A stretch of 64,000 nt of DNA, taken from NCBI RefSeq assembly GCF_007655135.1, contig NC_045127.1:2542001-2606000 (forward strand), given 5' to 3'. A model generated the notes under the pieces. The model was not told where the DNA came from and did not search any database. It saw only the letters and a list, made by a program, of their open reading frames with translations. The position numbers and the translations under genes were made by a program. Positions within the stretch are counted from its first letter, which is position 1. Every line of letters begins with the position of its first letter. The DNA comes from Punica granatum. Lineage: Eukaryota; Streptophyta; Magnoliopsida; Myrtales; Lythraceae. Shown here piece after piece: positions 48,360 through 58,164 of the stretch.

Positions 48360-48440
48360 CACAAAGGATATTCTTGAAGACATCAATCAACCCCCTCAAC
48401 CAATGCCTCCCTGGTCCTTTTACTGAACCAGCACAATTGA
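48360..48440 (-). pseudogene. UGT71 3'-end relic in unit 2
   Basis: Orthologous to the relic at 38255-38345: AAAGGATATTCTTGAAGACAT and CCAATGCCTCCCTGGTCCTT. Marks the former convergent UGT71 neighbour of the ZIP unit. Confidence 0.6.
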
Positions 48441-48742
48441 TGTTGACATATTCCTTTGGGATTTCCAGTGCCGGAATCGTCTTATGTCGATTTGAATTCG
48501 ATGCATTTTCTGATATTGATGGTGAGTAATCATATATGTCATTTCCGATGGTACTTACGATTACTTTTATTTCAATTTGTCATTTCTTATTATTTTATTA
48601 ATATTATTATTTGTAACAGTAGAAATTGGGATTATGTTGAAAATGAATCCAAAAATGTGGAAATTATAAAAATAAGGATTCGAATCTATAAATTAATTAT
48701 TTAAAAGTTACTTGTTGCCTCTAAATAACATCACACATTGAG

Positions 48743-48868
48743 CAAGACGGTATAATGCATCAGCGCATGCTCTTGTCTGTCAACCAAAAGATTATAAGTT
48801 TGATTTTTGTAGTGCTCCTTTATTAGTTATTAAGATTTATATTTCATTTTATTGTAACAGACAAAAGA
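48743..48868 (+). repeat. tRNA-derived SINE-like copy (family B), unit 2
   Basis: GTATAATGCATCAGCGCATG, CAACCAAAAGATTATAAGTT and ATTTCATTTTATTGTAACA. Orthologue of the unit 1 copy at 38645. Confidence 0.7.
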
Positions 48869-49917
48869 AAAATTAACATCACACAAGGCGTATATACTAA
48901 ACTTCTTTGTCATAAATTAAGGCAACTATAAATGCTTCTAATATAATTATTAGAGGAAAATTTAATAGTTCCTATAGCTAATTGCCTAAATTTATTTTTG
49001 CCCCAAAGTAAAATTAGGGATAAAAATATTACCTCAATATAGGATCAATAGAGGCATATATATGCTTCCCTTAAATTATCTAAAGGCAAAATATTTGCCA
49101 CTTAAACCCGTTTTTTAGAAGCAATATTATTGGTTGCTTAATATCAAATTAGTGATATATATTCACCTGCCTTATATTTGCTTAAAAAAATGCGGTCGCA
49201 AGCGGCAATATTCATGGAAGGTCTATTGTTGCCTCAAATCCTAACAGAGGCAAAAGCATGGCATGTAATAAAGGTTGATTTTTTTCTTTTGTGCCTTGAA
49301 ATCTATTTACGTTGTAGTGCTGGGACGATGGATGATATAATATCACTCCCATCCATTATTTTATTTTTACAAATATAAAATCAATTTTAGATTTTTTTTT
49401 CCGTGAGTTCAATTTTAGATTCTTAGTAGTTGCTTGAGTTCAGAAAACACATTCTACTTCGAAAGAAGCTTCTACAGAACTAGAAAGGTCAATCATAGGG
49501 CCAGGGACCATGCATAAAAATTTTATAAAACTTTTAAGGGGAAAAAATAGGTAAATTTTGGATAAGCAACCTTTTGTTTTAAGCACAATTTAAGAGTTTG
49601 ACAATTAAGGGAATCCCCACAACCACAAAATCTAGACATATGTAAAATAATAATAATAATGGAAAATCTTTTCGGGAGAAGGTGAAACAAACAAATAAAG
49701 ACTTGACATTTACAATATCGAATTACTAATATTTAGTTTATTCACCAATTTTCAAAATCAAGTGTTATGAATTTGATATGATTTATTTATTTTTATTATT
49801 ATTTATGATCTATCATATAATAAGAAAGCTATTCATTTTGTCATTGTGGCGGATTTCACTGAATTAATTAAATTTTCTTACATACGTAAAATTCTATAAA
49901 GGAAAAAATTCCCACCG

Positions 49918-50065
49918 CCCTTTTGTTAATTTGATTTATTGCTGACAAATACTCGTCTAATCGATGGAAGCACAGTCGTAACCTGCCACCGCTTGGCCCT
50001 CCTTTACTCCTTCTGCCGCAATTGGCCCTCGGAGAATGCACTTGCAACGAGCACTCATTTAAAAA
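49918..50065 (+). pseudogene. ZIP scrap: intron end fused to exon 1 start
   Basis: 49918-~49940 (CCTTTTGTTAATTTGATT) matches the 3' part of the first intron of ZIP copy 1 (~35496-35518). It is followed by DNA matching the start of ZIP exon 1 (CACCGCTTGGCCCTCC, then [15 protein letters not shown]). The order is the reverse of a gene. The rest of the gene is absent. It resembles filler copied during double-strand-break repair. Confidence 0.65.
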
Positions 50066-50354
50066 ATATAATCTTTTCACGGTTCAATTTTTTGAAATGG
50101 CAAAGAATATAACCCAAAAAAAGGTCATCAAACAGATTCAGAGAATATAGCCAAAAAAAAAGTAATATTCCATGTATTCTCGAGAGCAATCTCATACGCA
50201 CAAAATATTTAGGCAATGATGGGATCGAATAAAAATATTATATATATATATATATATATATGAATAAGGACGAGGTGAGCCCAAACAGATGACCTCAAAA
50301 AGCTCGATTTTTAAATAAAATTTTCTCTTTTTTTGAATTATTTTTTATTATAAA

Positions 50355-50610
50355 ATTATCAATAAATCTTCTAAAATTATTTTCGGATATAATATCCTAT
50401 TTTAAAAATTGAAAATATAAAGAATCTTGTAGATATTACGGTGACATCAATTGAAGATAATATGATCAAATTATTTTCGATTATTATCAACAAAATCTTT
50501 CGAAATTATTTTCGGTTATAATATTTCATTTTAAAAAATCGAAGATACCAAAGAATCTTTTTGATATTACGGTGATCTCCAATTAAAGACAATATGATCA
50601 AATTATTTTC
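50355..50610. repeat. Two-copy tandem repeat, ~128 bp period
   Basis: ATTATCAA(T/C)AAA.TCTT begins at 50355 and 50483. Each copy runs through AAATTATTTTCGG(A/T)TATAAT and GATATTACGGTGA(C/T) to AATATGATCAAATTATTTTC. AT-rich, no coding frame. Confidence 0.8.
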
Positions 50611-50825
50611 GATTTTAAAATCTTTTGAAATTATAAAAAATATATTATATTTTTTTCTTGTTTCTTTTTGCGAGTTCAAACTGTTTTTTTGTTAAACCTT
50701 TTTTATTTTATTCTTAATTAAAATTCCGAAAGGTTTACATGTTTTAATTTGCATCTTTGACTTCTCAAAATGTTTTTTATTTTGAGATTGGTAGAATTAT
50801 TTCGTACTATGCACAGACTCCACCA

Positions 50826-50827
<2 letters not shown>

Positions 50828-50859
<32 letters not shown>
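50828..50859. repeat. (AT)n microsatellite
   Basis: About 16 uninterrupted AT units. A shorter AT tract lies at ~50239-50262. Confidence 0.9.
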
Positions 50860-50861
<2 letters not shown>

Positions 50862-51018
50862 AAACAAATCTGTGGCGATCATACAACTCATAAAATTGAT
50901 TTTCTTTCTGAGGTTTGACTTTGAAACAGTTCTATTTTATCGCCGCTTATGCGTACTGAGAGCATTGAATGTGAAGGGAAAGGAACGGCCTTTGACTCCC
51001 AATCAATTAAGGCAAACT

Positions 51019-51028
51019 ATGTCGACAT
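51019..51028 (+). promoter_or_regulatory. Zinc-deficiency response element before ZIP copy 3
   Basis: Exact ATGTCGACAT, ~600 bp upstream of the ZIP copy 3 start, within the same conserved block as the copy 2 element. Confidence 0.75.
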
Positions 51029-51510
51029 TGTTGCCACACTATGTTTTCCTCAGCACCTCCTTAAAATTTCTAATACCCCCTTAGACCAAAAAAAGAAAAA
51101 AGTAAAACTAAGACCTTTCCAACTGTAGCTGTTTGCTGCTTAATTACACCGATTAAGTTAATTACCCTAATTTAATTAACCTAAGAAAAAAAAATGTCGC
51201 CATTATGTCCTTTACTAATTGTCTTAGAAGCAAAACAACAGCCATGATACAATATATATTTGTCCTGCTACAGCCTCTGCATTAGCTCACCATCACATTC
51301 CTGGTCGTGGTAAACTAGGTCGTGGGTCGGCTCGTCTAGGATCCCCCCTTCGAAATTATCTGACATGGAAGACAGTTCTCGTCGACCGTGTTAGACAATT
51401 TCTTAGGGGCTCTTTTCTATCGCTCTCCCTAATACTGATAGTACGGAGGGATCCTCTCCTCATACAGTTAGTGCAGTGAAACATAAACCTTCTGCAAGAC
51501 CGCCACTTTA

Positions 51511-51518
51511 TATATAAA
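51511..51518 (+). promoter_or_regulatory. TATA box of ZIP copy 3
   Basis: TATATAAA 113 bp before the start codon, in a leader block (CAAGACCGCCACTT...GAACAGACTCCC) shared with copy 2. There the box has decayed to TTATAAG; in copy 1 the corresponding place reads TTACTTAA. Confidence 0.65.
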
Positions 51519-51630
51519 GAACAGACTCCCCCACGTTCCCTAACACCCAGCTGCTCCTTAAACGTTTCATCGTCCTCCTTAACCTTAACCCTGATCTGTT
51601 CTTCCTCCGATCATCCGGTCGATCAAAGAG

Positions 51631-53691
51631 ATGAGCCTCGCCCGCCACCGTCAGGCCCTCCTCGGCCTCTCCGTGTGCTTCCTCGTCCTGCCGACATTGG
51701 CCTTCGGCGAGTGCACCTGCGACGAGGAGAGCCTCGACCGGGACAAGACCACAGCCCTCAGGTACAAGATCGGGGCCATCGCCTCCATCCTCGTGGCGGG
51801 CGCGCTCGGCGTCTGCCTCCCCATGCTCGGGAAGGTGGTTCCCGCCCTCCGACCCGACAGGGACTTCTTCTTCGTCGTGAAGGCGTTCGCGGCGGGGGTG
51901 ATCCTTTCCACGGGGTTCATTCACGTCTTCCCGGACGCGTACGAGAGCCTCACCTCGCCCTGCCTCACCGGCGAGGCGTGGGGAAGCTTCCCGTTCGCGG
52001 GGTTCGTGGCCATGGTGGCGGCGATCGGGACGCTGCAGATTGACATGCTAGCAACGTCGTACTACACGAGGAGGCACTTCAACAAGGCCAGCCCGGAGGG
52101 AGAGCCCAGTAGCGAGGACAAGGAGGCCGGTGGGAGCCATGCAGAGCACGTCCACCTCCACACGCACGCCAACCACGGCCACTCTCACGGCCCTGCTCCA
52201 CCGGACGACTCCGCATTCTCGGCGGAACTTCTCCGGCACAAAGTCATATCGCAGGTAGGTAATTACTGATTTTTCTGCAGAATTAACTCGAGGTTCCCGT
52301 CTAATAATAGATAAGATAGTCTATAAAACTGATCTTTTTTAGGCTTTCTCATATGCATATAGTCTCTGATCAGTCGATTTGTCTCATTATGATTTGGCAA
52401 GATCACGAAAGTCTTTTGTCGGTCGAGGACGGGCGTCGCTACTCCGAGCTCCGATTCATCTTGTCAAATCAAATCATAATTTACTTGCAGTAACGAGCCA
52501 AATCAAACGATATATTTTATCTGTTGTAATCACTAGATGATTTAGATTAATTCTCATTAGACATCGACTTACACTCGAACCAAACCGGGTTCTCAAGTCA
52601 AAGCGGTTGCATCAAAGTTTCCTTGTCCTCTTGTTTAGATTTGAATTCTATGCGTTACTCATCTGAAAATTTTTGCAATTTACACATTGCTCTATTAGTG
52701 AATTCCTGCATGCGGTGTGGGCACTAAATTAAAAAAATAAAACAGATTCAACCATAGTATAATAAGAGCAGTTGTACATCAACTATGATATAAGTCGATT
52801 GACTCATTGGTTTCTGGTGGCAGGTGTTGGAGGTGGGGATCGTGGTGCACTCGGTGATAATAGGCATCTCGCTCGGGGCCTCGGAGAGTCCAAAGACCAT
52901 TAGGCCACTCTTGGCTGCCCTGACCTTTCACCAGTTCTTTGAGGGCATGGGCCTCGGCGGCTGCATCACTCAGGTACCCTTTCGTGGAGTTAATCGATTA
53001 CTCAAGCCATAGCGAAATTCAGAAACGAGTTTGTTTTAATAAGTTTAGACAGTTGAACTTAATTGCACTCGGCAACGGGAATTCCTATAGTGATGCATGG
53101 GAGTTAAAAAAATTAGGGCCCTATTGATATACGAAGTTTATAGAATGTGTTCATCCCATCGGTCCATCAGAGATGCCTTTTTGAATTTTGCCTCTCTATC
53201 GCTTTCATCGTACGTTTCTAATGCTCCTTTTTTTTTTTTTTTTAATCTGTCACCTAGTCATTGTCAACAAGATATACATACATTATATATCAAAACAAAC
53301 AATGGGCTAGAATTAGAGCCTTTTTATCGGTTCTTTATCACATCACACTAGTAATTAATGCCCCTCTCCATTTATGTCCTTGCAGGCAAAGTTTACGTCC
53401 CGGGCAGTGGTTGTCATGGCGGTGTTCTTCTCTCTCACAACCCCAATCGGGATCGCCATCGGGATCGGCATATCCAACACGTACAATGAGAACAGCCCGA
53501 CAGCGCTGATCATCGAGGGGATCTTCAATGCTGCTTCAGCGGGTATCCTAATCTACATGGCACTAGTGGACCTGTGCGCGGCCGATTTCATGAGCCCGAG
53601 GATGCAGAAGAACGGTAGGCTGCAGCTGTGGGCCAACGTTTCTCTCCTTATGGGGGCGGGCTGCATGTCCCTCCTGGCCAAATGGGCCTGA
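51631..53691 (+). CDS. ZIP-family zinc/iron transporter, copy 3
   Basis: Intact ZIP transporter of 359 aa with three exons, 51631-52254, 52824-52973 and 53386-53691; the introns are 569 and 412 bp. Features: signal peptide ([15 protein letters not shown]), His loop [15 protein letters not shown]4 His217 ([12 protein letters not shown]), TM5 His244 and Glu248 ([11 protein letters not shown]), end LLAKWA. The three-exon structure is the usual one for plant ZIP genes, so this copy looks ancestral in structure, while copies 1 and 2 share a clean loss of the second intron. Exon 1 and the promoter are closely similar to copy 2. It has both an intact TATA box and a ZDRE, so it is the best candidate in the array for strong induction under zinc shortage (inference). 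AATAAA lies at 53729-53734. Confidence 0.95.
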
Positions 53692-54680
53692 CATTGGGCA
53701 TATAATATCGCCGTGAAAATTTTGCTAAAATAAATGATCTGCACAGTATTCAGATTAGGCATATATTCCCACCGGAAAAAAAAAAAGATTAGGCATATAT
53801 GGCTGTGAAAATATATTATATTTACATTCATTCAGATTCTCGCATTTATTCTCTTTTTTTTTCTTGGTGTGCTTAATATATGTCTCTTATTGTTTTTTCC
53901 TCTGAGTGGATGGACTGGTTCTCCTTGTGTTTTGTTAAAAAGAAGACAAAATATAGTCAAATAATTGTTTCATTTTATTTATAAATATATATGTGACCCA
54001 TATCCTAAGTGATTGCTTTTCTAACTAAATGATATATAATTTTTTTATTAGATTACAAGATAACATCAATCTATTAATTAACTGATTTTAAATATTGAAT
54101 AATCAATTTAATCTCGATCACGACATCTTTTTGGTGAGTTTTGACCATCCACGCGGAAAGCATTTTGCTAAGTACATCACATATTCGTGTTTGCAATGGT
54201 ATTAGGTTAGCCATTGTTGGAGTTGCAAACGAACGTCCACGTATGGAGAAATTATCACACGGGCTATACATGTCCATGATGCTCTAGAGGAAATTAAGAT
54301 TAAGGCAGGCAAATTATAGAGCCCTAGTCTTTTATTATCGATTTTGTCCACGTGTGGGTCCATCCTATATCAATAGTTGAGTCCGGGGATCACGCCATCC
54401 TTTGAATTTTGACTTCATTCATTAGAAAGAAGAAAAGGGTAGAGGTTTGACTTCAGTTCCAATGACTTTTAGTGGTTGCTTTCAGTCTATGCCTACACCT
54501 TTTCTTAAAAAAATAAAATAAAATTACTTTACTCTTAACGACCAATCACAATATCTATAAGGGAGAATATATGAGCTTATTATGGGATTAATTTCCTATT
54601 TCTAATTGGATATTAGATAATCAAGTGGCTGAGTAATACTCACTGAATATTTTAATTTATTCATTTTTTTCAGTCCTCTT

Positions 54681-55031
54681 ATGGGAAGTTTAGTGTGCAA
54701 TTATTGTATGATGCAATCACATTTTCCATCATTGGAAGATAAATTTTTTATTTTTAATTCATTAATGATTGTGATTCAACGGTTCAAAAAATAATTACAC
54801 CATTCTACCGAAAAATAATTATATCAAAAAAGTGATTGCATCATAAATCTTTACGGAATGAAATGTTTGGATATAAATGGGAAAATGCTATAATGCCATT
54901 ATCTTTTTATGTGATCACTTTTTGAATTGTTGGCTTGCGATTATTGATGAATAAATTATTATAATTTTTTGATCATCTAATGGTAAAAAGTTGAATGCAT
55001 CATACAATTAATTACATCATAATCTTCCCAT
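54681..55031. mobile_element. Inverted-repeat MITE
   Basis: ATGGGAAGTTTAGTGTGCAA at the left pairs with the right end TTACATCATAATCTTCCCAT, and TTGTATGATGCAATCA pairs with TGAATGCATCATACAA. About 351 bp, AT-rich, no coding frame. Confidence 0.75.
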
Positions 55032-55261
55032 TTATATGGCTTTAACAAAGATAATAAGACATTTTTGGGCCGGGCAATAAAAACTACACAATGAGCCCAT
55101 GAGGCGCATTCCAATAGATGAGATGAAGGTCTTTCATAGGGGCATTTTAAAAATAAATAAATAATGTTTGGCGTATTATATGGAATTGAGTTGATATTTT
55201 TTTTCTCAAACTATATAGTTGATATTCAATTATAGGAAAAAATTAAATATGGATTTTTTTT

Positions 55262-55395
55262 TATTTTTCGCTTACAAAAAAGATTTATAAGTCTAGTATA
55301 ATAAAATAAAAATTCTAATAACTAATAATAATAAAGGGGCACGACTATCATTTAATGAGAATCGAATGTGAAATTTCTTGTTAAATGTTGAATTT
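55262..55395 (-). repeat. tRNA-derived SINE-like copy (family B)
   Basis: AAGATTTATAAGTCTAGTAT, AAAGGGGCACGACTATCATT and GAGAATCGAATGTGAAATTT follow the minus-strand order of the family. Confidence 0.5.
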
Positions 55396-55589
55396 TCGTT
55401 CACATGAATCCTCCAAGTTTACTGCACATTTTTGGAGGGAAATCAAACATATGGCATTGCAACTTATTCAATGAACTTCCATAACAATTCTTTCTCCCCC
55501 CCTTCACGCCCAATTAATGAATGTGAAAGGGATGGGAGGGGATAGACATACGGACTTCCATTCCGGAACACTTTTTGATTGCTTCCTTT

Positions 55590-55742
55590 ACAAGCTCAAG
55601 CCATGGCCTCGATCCTCATCAAAAGGCCCCCCAGTGACTACCTCCCCATGCTCGGAGAGGCGGTCCCTGTGCACTGCCCGAGGAGTCACGTCTTCTTCAT
55701 CCACGTTTCCCCGGATGCTTAAGAGAGCCTCTGCCTCACTTC
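55590..55742 (+). pseudogene. ZIP exon-1 fragment, plus orientation
   Basis: Degenerate copy of the ZIP exon 1 core: TCGATCCTCAT, CTCCCCATGCTCGGAGAGGC, GTCCCTGTGC, CACGTCTTCTTCAT, then after a deletion TTCATCCACGTTTCCCCGGA and GAGAGCCTC. Frameshifts and a stop prevent translation. It faces the minus-strand fragment at 55850-56000. Confidence 0.75.
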
Positions 55743-55849
55743 ACCCCTACCTCACAAGGCTAAGCTGGTTAGGCCGGAAGAGGTTATACCCTCATATGCA
55801 TCCGGGAAGACATGGATGGACCCCGTTTATATGATCATCCCCCTCTGCG

Positions 55850-56000
55850 AAGGCTTTTTACCTTGAAGAAGACGTTCCTCTCTGGTCGGAGCACAGGCAC
55901 TAGCCTTCCCAGGCATGGGGAGGCAAATGCCAAGAGTGCACCCGCCATGAGGATCAAGGCCATGGCCTTGGCTTCTGCCTGAGGGTGGCATCATCGATCT
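55850..56000 (-). pseudogene. ZIP exon-1 fragment, minus orientation
   Basis: Minus strand reads GGCCTTGATCCTCATGGCGG, CATTTGCCTCCCCATGCCTG, GAAGGCTAGTGCCTGTGCTC and AACGTCTTCTTCAAGG, the same ZIP exon-1 core as the plus fragment. Together they form an inverted repeat of ~105 bp arms with a ~160 bp spacer. Confidence 0.75.
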
Positions 56001-56704
56001 TGCCCTCATCAACGCTCTGTGTATAATGCGATGGCCTTGGCGTTTCCTGTACCGTAGTTGTAATCTAATGCTTAGATTAGGCACATGTATTTTTTTTTTG
56101 CTAGATTATTAGGCACATGTATATATTTCTGCAGACAAACGACTCTGTTTCTGCAGATCTTTTGGCCCAACCCACAAAAAAACTTGGTGAATTGTTCCTT
56201 ATGCAGTGCACAAATGGGTGCAAGTGATCAATCGATCTTGCCTCGAGCCGTTGTGACATTGGTTGGAAAGACTCCGAACCATTACCAGACCGTGTGCTAC
56301 TAAGATTTTCCCCTGTTATTGGTGAAACTGTTTTTTGGTTGGACCATCTTTCTCCTAAAAATTCTCTTTGTAACTCTGTTTATAAAAGATTATCACAATT
56401 TCCTCGTGCACATGCGTGAATAGAGAAATTCATTCTTCTGGATAGGCCAATTTAATAAGTTAGTATTTAGTGAATATGCATAAGCTTTCACCGAAAAATA
56501 CATCCATCTGCGTTTAGTACATCTGTTGACATATAATCGTTTTATACTCTTGAGACTGTTAAATATAAAACCGTTGATCGGGGCGTAAATACACCTATGT
56601 CAATCGATTTTGGAGAAAAATGAAGAAGATATTTATGGCCCTTAATCGGAAGTGACTCGCATCCTCGAACAAATTCCATCCATGCAACCTCCCACCTTGC
56701 TCGA

Positions 56705-58164
56705 TCAAGGGATGTTCTTGAAGATGATACCAATGAAACGCCCGCTGGCTGAATGAGATGAACCGCCTTCTGCCAGTGCCTCCCTACTCCTTTCACTCAT
56801 TTGCCTCACCTTCTCCTTCTTCTTGTCATGGTCGTCGGCCTCCATCAGCTACCGCACCGCCTTCTCGATCACGTCCGCGGCCACGACCTCCTTGGTCTCC
56901 ATTCCAAAGTCCTTCCTGTAGTCCATCTTGACCTCTAATGCCATCCCTTGCTCCACCACCATCACGAACGCATTGAACTGCTGCTCTGCATACAGAGGCC
57001 AGGCTGCAGTTGGGACGCCAAACCATAGGCTTTCCAGGGTTGAGTTCCACCCGCAGTGCGTCACGAACCCGCCAACTGATGGGTGGGCCAGCACCTCTAT
57101 CTGCGGGGCCCATCCAATCACTCTACCCCTTTCGGAAGTGCGTTCCAGGAACCCTCGGGGAGAACTTCGGCCAGGTTTTCGTATTCCTCCAGGTATGCCC
57201 TGAGCATGCCCATGGACAGGGGTCGGCGCAGGGACAATAGGAAGCGGTTCCCGCTCTTCTCGAGTCCATGGGCAATCTCCTTCACCTGGTCATCGTTGAA
57301 GCTCCCAGCGCTCCCGAAGCATAGGAACACCACCGAAGAACTAGGCTGGGCGTGGAGCCAGCTGAGTATCTCCGAACTATTGTTGGACCCTCTTCCCTTG
57401 AGGCTCAGTATCGGACCAACGGGGTAAACTGACCGGATCTTGTCATCTTCCAGAAGGGCTTTCACTGCGTGTGGTTCGAGCTCCTTGAACGAATTTATCA
57501 TGATGCCCTTGGTTTCCCGGAACCTCCTGGCAAGGTCAAGAAACCAAACCCGAGGTTCTTCGTTTAGAGCAAAGGCCGGGAAGACCCTGGCAAGGAGTGG
57601 ATTTATGAGAGTGGGGATCTCCAGTTTGGCGTTGACTGACCCCTTAAACTCGGATAATAAGTCCTTCCCCTCGTCCTGCAGGGCCTGGACATGGAACATG
57701 AAGCCCAAGAAGGCCGCGCTACACGTGAAGAACGTATAGGTGGGGACTTGAAGCTCATTAGCAACATCCATCATTGGGGTGCAGAACATGTCAATTATGA
57801 ACCCGGCCAGTGGGGGAGAGTCAGCGACATAAATGAGTTCGGCCACAGCAGCTCGCACCTGGGGCTAGTGACGTTCAGCTAGGTTGACGTTGGTGGACTT
57901 GGAACTGGCGCCAGGAGGATTCTCTTCGTAGGGCAACTCTAGGAAGCAGATTCGTGACATTGCGGCAGAGGAGGAAACCGAGGCAAGGAGTTCTGCAAAC
58001 GGGTTGGACTTGGAGGTGCTTGGCGGGTTCATCACGAGCAAGGTGATGGAGAGGCGATCGTCCCGTCTGACGGGGAGCTTCGCAATCTCCACCACCGAGA
58101 CCAAGTGGCCTACTCCTGCAGATGGGATCCATATGAGCTGTGAGACTGCTCGAGTCGCGACCAT
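56705..58164 (-). pseudogene. UGT71-type glycosyltransferase pseudogene
   Basis: Intronless family-1 UGT resembling the UGT71 group. The start MVATRAVSQLIWIPSAGVGH holds the catalytic His20. Other marks are AGFIIDMFCTPMMDVANELQ and YPVGPILSL. The PSPG box at 56981-57112 ([26 protein letters not shown], ending AEQ) is itself complete. Three lesions break the gene: a frameshift at ~57860 (between NLAERH and VRAAVAEL, with sequence lost), a 1 bp deletion near 57148 before the PSPG box, and a TAG stop near 56848 after EKAVR. Beyond it the family C-terminus continues (KVRQMSERSREALAEGGSS). The conserved parts suggest recent inactivation. It converges on the ZIP fragments, as a complete version of the relics behind ZIP copies 1 and 2. 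Confidence 0.9.

Larger units (their letters stand above)
45635..51630. other. Intergenic unit 2 of the ZIP array
   Basis: Counterpart of 36032-44500. It carries the same ordered landmarks (microsatellite, family-A SINE, UGT71 relic, family-B SINE, TTTGCC-rich block at ~48900-49300, ZDRE block) plus a private MULE (46183-47552), a ZIP exon-1 scrap (49918-50065) and a tandem repeat (50355-50610). It contains no intact gene. Confidence 0.7.
53692..55590. other. Gene-free DNA after the ZIP array
   Basis: AT-rich. It includes an inverted-repeat MITE (54681-55031) and a SINE-like copy (55262-55395). No homology to the DNA behind ZIP copies 1 and 2 is recognisable, consistent with the crossing-over model. 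Confidence 0.6.
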
